Shown here one piece after another: positions 1-5,003 of a stretch of DNA of 5,036 bases. The position numbers and the translations under genes are program-made. Positions within the stretch are counted from its first letter, which is position 1, and each line of letters opens with the position of its first letter. The notes under the pieces are model-generated. The model did no database searches. It was not told the DNA's origin and saw nothing but the letters and a program-made list of their open reading frames with translations. This stretch comes from Syntrophomonadaceae bacterium (GTDB lineage Bacteria; Bacillota; Dethiobacteria; DTU022; UBA8154), in NCBI GenBank assembly GCA_007122565.1, contig SKTJ01000232.1, positions 1 to 5,036 on the forward strand, in the 5' to 3' direction.

Positions 1-950
1 GCGGCCGATTATGCCCGGGCTGCGTGGGAAGATACGCTCTTTCCCCTGGGAGTAGTAAAGTACTTTTCCGTTTTCATCAACGAAGGTAATTTCCACCGGA
101 AGGTTGTTAAGGGCCATATTAATCTGTTCTGTAGTAAGATAACCCGTATCAAGTTTGATGGATTCACCATTCTGTGCCTCTGGGGTGTGCTTGATCGTCT
201 CTACAGGCGCCCATGCGTCGCCTGGAGTTATAATCGTATAACCAATTTCAACTCCCCCATTTTTTACTTCCTGCCATTCCGCTTCATTTAAAGTATCCAA
301 TGCCATGGGAAAAAGAATTTTTTCTTCTTTGTAGATCATATCCCCCACAGCCTGTAGCAGCGCGTTGATACCGGAGCGGGTTGCTTCCCCATCTTTGGTT
401 TTTACGTTTTCAAAAGCTTTTTTTAACATGGTGCGGATCTCATCATGGTGTGACCACATAACGTTCGACGGACCTGTGATCCCGTGTTTTTCAAGATAAG
501 GAAAGAGCTGGTTTTCTTTACGGAGGTAATGTTTCTTTATTTCTGAGAGGGCTTGCAGTGCCCTGTAAATTTTTTCCCACTGTTCTTCATTTTTTCCGTC
601 AAGCCCGGGAAGCATCGCTTCGATCTCCTGTTTGACTTTTTGGATAGCCTCGTTTTCCAGAAGAAAAGTGTGAACAGGGTGACCCGCCATAATTTGCGGT
701 TGTTCCCGTTGGTCCAGGGAATCTTTAAGTAAAGATACGTGGACGTCACATAAGCGTTTTATCCATCTACAGGCATTCCTTCTTTAATTAGCCCTTCTTC
801 CATTTCCGCAATTTCCGAAGGGTCTACGCCCTGGATTAATTCGGCAAAGCGTTTTTTTAATACAGCTACCTCTTCCCCGCTATGCAAATCTTTGATAATC
901 CCTTTAAGATTTTTTACCCTTTCTTCACGGCTGTTTAAAAGTTCGCTCAT
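1..950 (-). pseudogene. DUF438 / hemerythrin-like / PAS domain protein, frameshifted and cut by the window edge
   Basis: The first frame starts at ATG 950 (MSELLNSREERVKNLKG...) and reads as the N-terminal half of a DUF438 domain up to EEGLIKEGMPVDG, then hits TAA at 761-759. The rest of the family pattern continues at once in the -1 frame from 762 to the window edge, starting IKRLCDVHVSLFKDSL. Joined, the protein has DUF438, then a hemerythrin-like HHE region (HPVHTFLLEN, KHYLRKENQLFPYLEKHG, MWSHHDEIR, KEEKILFPMAL), then the start of a PAS domain (LPVEITFVDENGKVLYY). Proteins of this architecture are cytoplasmic and are thought to sense O2, NO, iron or redox state; no function is proven here. 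One missing base explains the break, so this is a decayed gene, a sequencing error or, less likely, recoding. The 3' end lies outside the window. The domain identity is strong; pseudogene status is uncertain. Confidence 0.8.
760..783 (-). other. Frameshift zone in the DUF438 gene
   Basis: The downstream (-1) frame is closed by a TAA at 786-784 and the upstream frame by a TAA at 761-759, so the change of frame must fall in this roughly 22-base stretch. The family consensus GMPVxxIxRLCDVH is restored exactly (GMPVD-G-IKRLCDVH) if one base is added in the GG/ATA region at 763/762. No X XXY YYZ slippery heptamer is present in the zone. An A7 run at 858-852 lies upstream, but a slip there would meet the 786-784 stop. 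Confidence 0.75.
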
Positions 951-958
951 GGGATGAT

Positions 959-965
959 CCCCCTT
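959..965 (-). promoter_or_regulatory. Ribosome binding site of the DUF438 gene
   Basis: On the minus strand AAGGGGG lies 8 nt before ATG 950. This fixes the start of the DUF438 frame. Confidence 0.7.
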
Positions 966-1049
966 GTTTTTTCTTTACTAACTCTTCTCACTCCTAAGCA
1001 GTAAATAGTATTTTATTATTGGGTCCGATATATCCATTTCAGCAGTTGG

Positions 1050-1077
1050 ATTATAAAATATCTCCATTAAATGCCTA
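1050..1077 (-). promoter_or_regulatory. Putative sigma-A promoter of the DUF438 gene
   Basis: On the minus strand a perfect TATAAT (1055-1050) lies 16 nt after TAGGCA (1077-1072), which matches 4 of 6 bases of TTGACA. The DNA upstream of the -35 is very AT-rich. Transcription would start near 1043, leaving a leader of about 90 nt before ATG 950. This is pattern matching only, and AT-rich DNA gives chance hits. Confidence 0.4.
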
Positions 1078-1118
1078 ATTTTTCCATTTTACAAACAGGT
1101 AAAGCGGCTTCTTTGTTG

Positions 1119-1130
1119 AATATTAATATT
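1119..1130. repeat. 12-bp AT palindrome
   Basis: AATATTAATATT is a perfect inverted repeat. It lies about 45 bp upstream of the 41-aa ORF's ribosome site and upstream of the putative DUF438 promoter. It could be an operator, but the low complexity makes chance plausible. Confidence 0.3.
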
Positions 1131-1150
1131 TATTGTTTTGATTAAATAAA

Positions 1151-1233
1151 AGGTCTGGCGCGGAAGGAGGGAGACTGTGCTGTGCTTTCCCCTGGACGTA
1201 AGTTGCACTTGGTTGCCGGCAGACCTCAGGTCT
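1151..1233. repeat. Nested inverted repeats in a GC-rich island
   Basis: AGGTCTGGCG (1151-1160) pairs with CGGCAGACCT (1217-1226) at 9 of 10 positions. AGACCT-C-AGGTCT (1221-1233) is itself a palindrome with a one-base centre, so the 1221-1226 arm can pair with either partner. The two pairings exclude each other, which is the layout of a switching RNA or a protein-binding array. On the minus strand the outer stem is followed by TTTATTT, resembling a weak terminator. No known riboswitch family was recognised. Confidence 0.35.
1164..1170 (+). promoter_or_regulatory. Strong Shine-Dalgarno before the 41-aa ORF
   Basis: AAGGAGG ends 6 nt before GTG 1177. It is the best ribosome-site match in the intergenic region and the main reason to take the ORF seriously. 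The island is also purine-rich, so chance cannot be excluded. Confidence 0.4.
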
Positions 1234-1302
1234 TGTGTTGACAGAGCAGCAGCTTGTGAGTTCGCTAATAAGTTAAGTACATTTCCCCTGTTGCCGGGTT
1301 AG
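1177..1302 (+). CDS. Candidate small protein, 41 aa, four cysteines
   Basis: I do not recognise this ORF. It starts with GTG, begins MLCFPLDVSCTWLPADLRSC and ends FPLLPG before TAG at 1300-1302. The start is chosen because AAGGAGG lies 6 nt upstream. Four cysteines fall at positions 3, 10, 20 and 27, a symmetric C-x6-C-x9-C-x6-C spacing that could bind metal, form disulfides or be fortuitous. There is no membrane segment or signal peptide. Its coding region covers the inverted repeats at 1217-1233, so it could be a leader peptide whose translation alters RNA folding. Its 3' end overlaps the 55-aa minus ORF tail to tail by 38 bp, so both are unlikely to be strongly expressed proteins. No convincing promoter was found; TTGAAT at 1116-1121 has no good -10 partner. 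Confidence 0.3.
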   Translation: MLCFPLDVSCTWLPADLRSCVDRAAACEFANKLSTFPLLPG

Positions 1303-1432
1303 TACTTTTTTTAAAGTTGTAGACATCCAATTTCCCATCATTTTTTAACAACTCAACTGCGGCAGGAATCATTTCATAATGATTCCTGTATTCAAAGAAA
1401 GGCCTGACAAGAAGGTATTTAATCTTTTTCAT
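1265..1432 (-). CDS. Hypothetical small protein, 55 aa
   Basis: I do not recognise this ORF. It runs from ATG 1432 (MKKIKYLLVRPFFEYRNHYE...) to TAG at 1267-1265, ending NPATGEMYLTY. A stop (TAA at 1441-1439) lies three codons upstream, so it is not the visible end of a longer frame. Composition is protein-like, basic at the N-terminus with mixed polar and hydrophobic residues and no membrane segment. There is no Shine-Dalgarno: the bases before ATG are TATAATACGGT. The TATAAT at 1443-1438 would place transcription start at or within a base or two of the ATG, so any message would be leaderless. No good -35 accompanies it. It could also be a fragment of a decayed gene. Coding status is uncertain. 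Confidence 0.35.
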   Translation of the reverse strand: MKKIKYLLVRPFFEYRNHYEMIPAAVELLKNDGKLDVYNFKKSTNPATGEMYLTY

Positions 1433-1478
1433 ACCGTATTATATTGATGTTTATGGCTAATGTGTTCATGGAAATGGA

Positions 1479-1492
1479 TTAAATCGATTTAA
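1479..1492. repeat. 14-bp perfect palindrome, possible operator
   Basis: TTAAATCGATTTAA is a perfect inverted repeat. It lies between the two divergently oriented small ORFs that start at 1432 (minus) and 1586 (plus), the usual place for a shared operator. No regulator family can be assigned from the sequence. Confidence 0.3.
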
Positions 1493-1585
1493 AATACACA
1501 AATTAAGACCGACACTAAAACATTGCAAGATGCTCTTGCGAAAAGAATATGTTATTAAATCTAAACTCTGGGGAAGGAAATGGAT

Positions 1586-1672
1586 ATGAAAAAATCAACT
1601 TTTATATTTTTAGCCTTAGCGATTATTGTAGGGGTTATGCTCTTTAACCGCTACGGCAGAGGAGAATCCTGA
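1586..1672 (+). CDS. Candidate small single-span membrane peptide, 28 aa
   Basis: This short ORF reads MKKSTFIFLALAIIVGVMLF (residues 1-20) and then a polar tail with two arginines before TGA at 1670-1672. GGGGAAGG (1570-1577) lies 8 nt before ATG 1586, which favours this start over the in-frame ATG at 1580, only 2 nt from the same site. Lys2-Lys3, an uninterrupted hydrophobic stretch at about residues 6-20 and Arg22/Arg25 fit a membrane-anchored micropeptide or a short signal-like peptide. It ends 13 bp from the end of the convergent lpd gene, with no terminator seen between. A possible promoter, TTGCAA (1523-1528) and TATGTT (1548-1553), has a long 19-nt spacer and is weak. The family is unknown. 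The hydrophobicity plus a well-placed ribosome site make it the most gene-like of the three small ORFs. Confidence 0.4.
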   Translation: MKKSTFIFLALAIIVGVMLFNRYGRGES

Positions 1673-1685
1673 CAACCGATTGCCC

Positions 1686-3089
1686 CTATTTAAAATGAAG
1701 CGCCGACCCGGTAATGGAGAGGGAGGCCTCCCAGACGGCTTCACTCAAAGTGGGGTGGGGATGGATCAAATCTGACAGGTCAGAAACCTTAACCCCCTGG
1801 GATACAGCCAGGGTGCCTTCCTGGATCAGGTCGGAGGCATGGGCACCCAGGATATGGACACCGAGCACCACGCCGTTTGCTGCGTCGCTCACCAGTTTGA
1901 CCAGGCCGTCCGCTTCGCCCTGGGTAACCGCTTTCCCATTGGCGGAAAAGGGAAACTTGCCGATTTTTACGGTGTAACCTTTCTCCCTGGCCTCCTCTTC
2001 CGTCAGGCCGACACTGGCCAATTCGGGATTGGTAAAAAGGCACACCGGCACAATATCACCATGAAAGCCACTTTTTTGGCCCGCCGCGTTTTGCGCAGCC
2101 ACCAAACCCTGGTGCGTGGCCACATGGGCCAGGAAATAACCGGGGGTTGTCACATCGCCCACCGCATAGACGCCGGCTATGTTTGTTTCCATATATTCAT
2201 TTACCCCTATACCCCGGGGGCTGTACTTTAGAGCCAAACCGTCTAAGTCCTGGTTGCCGAAACATGCTCTGCGCCCGATGGAGAGGAGCACTTTATCTGC
2301 AGCGATGCTTTCTGTGCCCTTGTTTGTTTGGGCTGTGAGGGACAGGCCCCCGGCAGCCGCCTGCTCAATCTCCTGCAGGGGAGTATTCATTTTAATCTCA
2401 ATGCCCTGCCTGCGCAGGAAAACAGAAAGCCTGCGCACCATTTCCAGATCCATTCTGCGTAAGAGACGCTCACTGCGATGCACGATTGTTACAGCAGAGC
2501 CGAAAGAAGCAAAGATGGAAGCCATCTCCAGGGCGACAACGCCTCCCCCGATCACAGCTAAGTTGGGGGGGACTTCTGCCAGGGCGAGGGCTTCCCTGGA
2601 GGTAATAACACCGGGCAGTGTCAGGCCGGGCAGGGACGGCATTATTTCTTCACTGCCCGTGGCAAGGACGAGTTTTTCTGTGGTCACGTGCCGCGTTGCC
2701 CCATCGTTTAGTTGCACCACCAGCCGGGAAGGGGATTCGGACCGGGCATGGCCATGCCACACATCCACGGCGGCACCTTTAAGCAGCTTTCCCAAACCAT
2801 CGGTTAACTGTTTAACAACAGCACCTTTTCTGGCTTGGATCTTTTGAAAAGAAAAGCCCACCGGCCCCGTGGTAAATCCATATTCATCGGCCTTCTTTAT
2901 TTTCTGGTAGATGGAGGCGGTATTTGTGAGCACCTTGGTAGGGATACAGCCGTGATTGAGGCATGTGCCTCCCAGGGCTTCTTTTTCAATCAGCAATGTT
3001 TTAAGGCCCAGTGCTGCTCCCCTTAACGCTGTTGTATACCCACCCGGGCCGCCTCCGATAATCGTTAACTGGTAATGGTGAGCTTCCAT
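1686..3089 (-). CDS. lpdA: Dihydrolipoamide dehydrogenase (E3), NADP-type fingerprint
   Basis: This 467-aa flavoprotein reoxidises the dihydrolipoyl arm of 2-oxoacid dehydrogenase or glycine cleavage complexes in the cytoplasm. Domains in order: FAD fold with GGGPGG (12-17), redox disulfide in GGTCLNHGCIPTK (Cys43, Cys48), central NAD(P) fold with GGGVVALE (181-188), second FAD motif YAVGDVT (308-314), and a dimerisation domain with the catalytic His445/Glu450 pair in HPHPTLSE. Length is normal for the family. In the NAD(P) fold the third glycine is Ala186, the usual acidic residue at the end of strand 2 is His204, and Arg205 and Arg211 align with the two NADPH-binding arginines of glutathione reductase. 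A strong RBS, AAAGGGG (3104-3098), lies 8 nt before ATG 3089. It follows lipM by 167 bp, probably in the same transcription unit, which supports a lipoyl role over mercuric or glutathione reductase. Confidence 0.92.
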   Translation of the reverse strand: MEAHHYQLTIIGGGPGGYTTALRGAALGLKTLLIEKEALGGTCLNHGCIPTKVLTNTASIYQKIKKADEYGFTTGPVGFSFQKIQARKGAVVKQLTDGLGKLLKGAAVDVWHGHARSESPSRLVVQLNDGATRHVTTEKLVLATGSEEIMPSLPGLTLPGVITSREALALAEVPPNLAVIGGGVVALEMASIFASFGSAVTIVHRSERLLRRMDLEMVRRLSVFLRRQGIEIKMNTPLQEIEQAAAGGLSLTAQTNKGTESIAADKVLLSIGRRACFGNQDLDGLALKYSPRGIGVNEYMETNIAGVYAVGDVTTPGYFLAHVATHQGLVAAQNAAGQKSGFHGDIVPVCLFTNPELASVGLTEEEAREKGYTVKIGKFPFSANGKAVTQGEADGLVKLVSDAANGVVLGVHILGAHASDLIQEGTLAVSQGVKVSDLSDLIHPHPTLSEAVWEASLSITGSALHFK

Positions 3090-3097
3090 TTGCCTTG

Positions 3098-3104
3098 CCC
3101 CTTT
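3098..3104 (-). promoter_or_regulatory. Ribosome binding site of lpd
   Basis: AAAGGGG on the minus strand, 8 nt before ATG 3089, supports that start. Confidence 0.65.
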
Positions 3105-3219
3105 ACATTTTAAATTTGTAACTGTCCGAAAATGCAGTTAGCTAGGTGGTCCGCCCGCGAATATGCTTCATATGTTGCTACTTTCATATCCCTTGATCCC
3201 ATTGAACAAGGACATTACC

Positions 3220-3251
3220 TTCCAACTTTCCAACCTACCAACCTTCCAACT
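3220..3251. repeat. Four tandem 8-bp units between lipM and lpd
   Basis: On the plus strand the units are TTCCAACT, TTCCAACC, TACCAACC and TTCCAACT, with no spacer. The array starts 5 bp past the lipM stop codon. Such octamer arrays can vary in copy number by slippage. This one could affect transcript stability or the spacing between lipM and lpd. No secondary structure is obvious. Confidence 0.7.
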
Positions 3252-3256
3252 TTTAT

Positions 3257-3994
3257 TTATGTAACCGAAATCTCCGTATCGAAAACTTTGGAAAAACCCC
3301 TGAAAAGAGCGGCAGCCAGATCGTCTGCAGAGACCATATATCCCAAATCGTGCAGGCCTGCCCCTTTCTTTTTTAATCTTGTTAGGTATGCTGCCACTTT
3401 TTTTTCCGAACCGGACAGCTTGAGAATCTTTTCGTATAGCTCCAGGGGTAATTCCAGTAAAATAGAGCCGTGCTGCAACAGCACGCCATGGCGGCGCAGC
3501 TGGGCACTTCCCACTACTTTCTTCCCCTGGACCTGGACCTCGTAAGCTGACGGAGCATCGAAACAGGAACCGGGCACAAGCTTTTGCTCTCTTCTTTTTC
3601 CTGAAGCAAGAGTCGGGGTTATGTCCAGTAACCGGAAAGCATCCATAATACCGCGGCTTAGAAATTTGTATGAATCCAGCACGCCAGGCGGGATCTTGGG
3701 ATGGGCCTCCGGCACAATAATACTGTAGGTCAATTCCCTGTAATGAAGCACAGCACGCCCCCCGGTGGGCCGTCTGACCACGTCAATCCCAAGGCGGCGG
3801 CAGGCTTCCCGGTCCACCACTGCTTCTTCTTTCTGGAAATAACCGAGGGACAAAGCCGGCGGAGACCAGCGGTAAAGGCGCAGCGTGGCAGGAGAATCCC
3901 CGGCGGATACTGCCTGCATAAGCTCCAGGTCCTTCTCCATGTTAGTCTTTCCGGGAAGGGGTGGATCATAAATGCCCAGCCAATTTTCTGCCAT
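3257..3994 (-). CDS. lipM: Octanoyltransferase LipM (lipoate-protein ligase A fold)
   Basis: LipM moves octanoate from octanoyl-ACP to the lysine of a lipoyl-domain acceptor (GcvH in Bacillus subtilis), the first step of lipoyl synthesis. The protein has the BPL/LplA fold signature RRPTGGRAVLHYRELTYS (from residue 74), GSCFDAPSAYEV with Cys144, GKKVVGSAQ with Lys159, and LLQHGSILL. Cys144 sits where B. subtilis LipM has its catalytic Cys150, and the flanking sequence is much closer to LipM than to ATP-using LplA. ATG 3994 is chosen, giving 245 aa, because AAGGAGG lies 6 nt before it and MAENWLGIYDPP aligns with family N-termini; an earlier GTG at 4027 has no such support. It overlaps the radical SAM gene by 29 bp, so coupled translation is likely. 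The C-terminus ends at EISVT, without the last 30 or so residues usual in LipM. A lipoate ligase activity is the main alternative. Confidence 0.85.
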   Translation of the reverse strand: MAENWLGIYDPPLPGKTNMEKDLELMQAVSAGDSPATLRLYRWSPPALSLGYFQKEEAVVDREACRRLGIDVVRRPTGGRAVLHYRELTYSIIVPEAHPKIPPGVLDSYKFLSRGIMDAFRLLDITPTLASGKRREQKLVPGSCFDAPSAYEVQVQGKKVVGSAQLRRHGVLLQHGSILLELPLELYEKILKLSGSEKKVAAYLTRLKKKGAGLHDLGYMVSADDLAAALFRGFSKVFDTEISVT

Positions 3995-5003
3995 GAGAAG
4001 CCTCCTTCCCTTCATTGCCGCTGACACATTGAATAGCCTCTTTTACCTCTGTTCCGGTGAGGGGACGTGGATAATTGTACATCACTCCCCCCGGCCTTTC
4101 ATTATAATAAGGGCGGTTGCAATCGGGACAGCCACTGGTTTGAAAGGCTGTGCCGTCCCGGAGATATTCCCGTAAAAGGGTGCCTGATAAGCCAAAAGAC
4201 TGGATACGGCCGTCTTGGAAGCGCATTGCTGAACAGGTGACAAGCTGCTTTTGCAGCAGGAAATGGGCTGCCTGGATACGGCGATAGGTTCCCAATTGGG
4301 GAGCAGGGTGGGCAACAAGGGCTGTTCCCTTTAAAGGAGTAAAGGCAAAAAGGGCCACCCTAATGCCGGCTTGCAAAAGTTTCTCCATTAAGGTAACGCA
4401 CTCCTCTTCCGTTTCCATAAGTCCCACAATAATGTGGGTGCTCATGCGGCCGGGCCATAAACGGGCACAATTAAGCAACAGATCGGAGCGCCGCTGCAGG
4501 CTGCCTTTTTTAAAACGGGTATAGGCCAGCGGGTTAACAGCATCGAGAGCGATACTCACCCGTTCCACGCCTGCCTCAAATAACTGCGCCACATCTGCCT
4601 CCGATTCCACCCATGTGGAAACACACAGGGGAAGAGTGGAAACAACTTTAACCTCCTTAATAAACTGCAGCAGTTCTGCATTGCCGGCGGGGCTTTTTAC
4701 GCCCTGTATGCAGATGCGCTTCAGGCCGCCCGGGGCCGCCCGGGGCAGGCGGGTCAGCAGTTCCTGCCGGGAGAAGGGTGACCACGTAACCCGGCCAAGG
4801 CGATGCGCCGTCCCTGTGGTCTCTTTCGCCCCCGGCTCTCCTTTTGCTCCCTTCCCCCCCGCCTGCGGGCAGAAGGCACAGCTCATGCGGCAGCGTTCGC
4901 CATGAAGGAGATAGGCTGTGGTAGGGGCGGCATCAATGCGTATTTTTTTTAAACCCAGGCAGGCAGCAGTGCCTTGCGAAAGACGGATCACAGGGAACAG
5001 CAC
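3966..5003 (-). CDS. lipS2: Radical SAM protein, biotin-synthase-related, probable LipS2-type lipoyl synthase subunit
   Basis: This 345-aa protein has the radical SAM cluster motif C-x3-C-x2-C (Cys38, Cys42, Cys45 in GERCRMSCAFCPQA). It is preceded by the motif SQGTAACLGL (9-18) seen in biotin-synthase-related proteins. A second cysteine pair, SGCPDCNRPYYNERPGG (Cys292, Cys295), could ligate an auxiliary iron-sulfur cluster. In the split lipoyl synthase of Thermococcus and some bacteria, two such proteins, LipS1 and LipS2, jointly insert the sulfurs into octanoyl-protein. Adjacency to lipM and lpd supports that role here; LipS2 rather than LipS1 is my best guess. A glycine/lysine-rich stretch (GGKGAKGEPGAKETTG, 49-64) directly follows the cluster motif and looks like an insertion. 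GTG 5003 is chosen because AAAGGGAG lies 4 nt upstream and the start overlaps the preceding gene's stop by 16 bp. The frame is open to the window edge, so an earlier start is possible. Confidence 0.7.
   Translation of the reverse strand: MLFPVIRLSQGTAACLGLKKIRIDAAPTTAYLLHGERCRMSCAFCPQAGGKGAKGEPGAKETTGTAHRLGRVTWSPFSRQELLTRLPRAAPGGLKRICIQGVKSPAGNAELLQFIKEVKVVSTLPLCVSTWVESEADVAQLFEAGVERVSIALDAVNPLAYTRFKKGSLQRRSDLLLNCARLWPGRMSTHIIVGLMETEEECVTLMEKLLQAGIRVALFAFTPLKGTALVAHPAPQLGTYRRIQAAHFLLQKQLVTCSAMRFQDGRIQSFGLSGTLLREYLRDGTAFQTSGCPDCNRPYYNERPGGVMYNYPRPLTGTEVKEAIQCVSGNEGKEASHGRKLAGHL
4001..4007 (-). promoter_or_regulatory. Strong ribosome binding site deciding the lipM start
   Basis: AAGGAGG on the minus strand, 6 nt before ATG 3994 and inside the 3' end of the upstream radical SAM gene. 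It favours 3994 over the in-frame GTG at 4027. Confidence 0.8.

Larger units (their letters stand above)
951..1685. other. Gene-poor intergenic region between DUF438 and lpd
   Basis: These 735 bases hold no ORF of recognisable family. Most of the stretch is AT-rich, apart from a GC-richer island at about 1150-1260 with nested inverted repeats. Three short ORFs (1177-1302 plus, 1265-1432 minus, 1586-1672 plus) and two palindromes (1119-1130, 1479-1492) are the only structure I can support, each listed separately. No tRNA, rRNA, CRISPR or transposase remnant was recognised. No clear stem plus T-run terminator for lpd was found just past its stop. Confidence 0.6.

Noticed and set aside
537..749. 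70-aa minus ORF starting at GTG 749
   Set aside because: It lies in a different frame from the hemerythrin/PAS coding frame over the same bases. Its basic, low-quality sequence has no family resemblance, so it is a shadow.
852..858. A7 run as a programmed -1 frameshift site for the DUF438 gene
   Set aside because: It is in the correct phase for A AAA AAA slippage, but the -1 frame meets a TAA at 786-784 before reaching the rest of the gene.
978..1067. 29-aa minus ORF (MEIFYNPTAEMDISDPII...)
   Set aside because: It has no ribosome site, and its start region overlaps the best candidate promoter of the DUF438 gene.
1119..1145. FNR/CRP-type operator upstream of the 41-aa ORF
   Set aside because: The region has TTGAAT...ATTTATTG but does not match TTGAT-N4-ATCAA or the CRP consensus on both arms.
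2179..2847. 222-aa plus-strand ORF inside lpd
   Set aside because: It is fully antisense to a clear dihydrolipoamide dehydrogenase, is Arg/Ser/Pro-rich and has no recognisable motif.
3110..3187. 25-aa minus ORF (MKVATYEAYSRADHLANC...) between lipM and lpd
   Set aside because: The AAGG before it is only 3 nt from the ATG, the ORF is very short and no family is recognisable. The NifX-like first residues are too few to mean anything.
3995..4027. 11-residue N-terminal extension of LipM from GTG 4027
   Set aside because: No ribosome site precedes the GTG, while a near-perfect AAGGAGG precedes ATG 3994 and homologues begin near MAENW.
4724..4746. Tandem 10-bp GGCCGCCCGG repeat inside the radical SAM gene
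   Set aside because: It only reflects GC-rich codons for a Pro/Arg/Ala/Gly segment in an intact frame; no sign of function or expansion.
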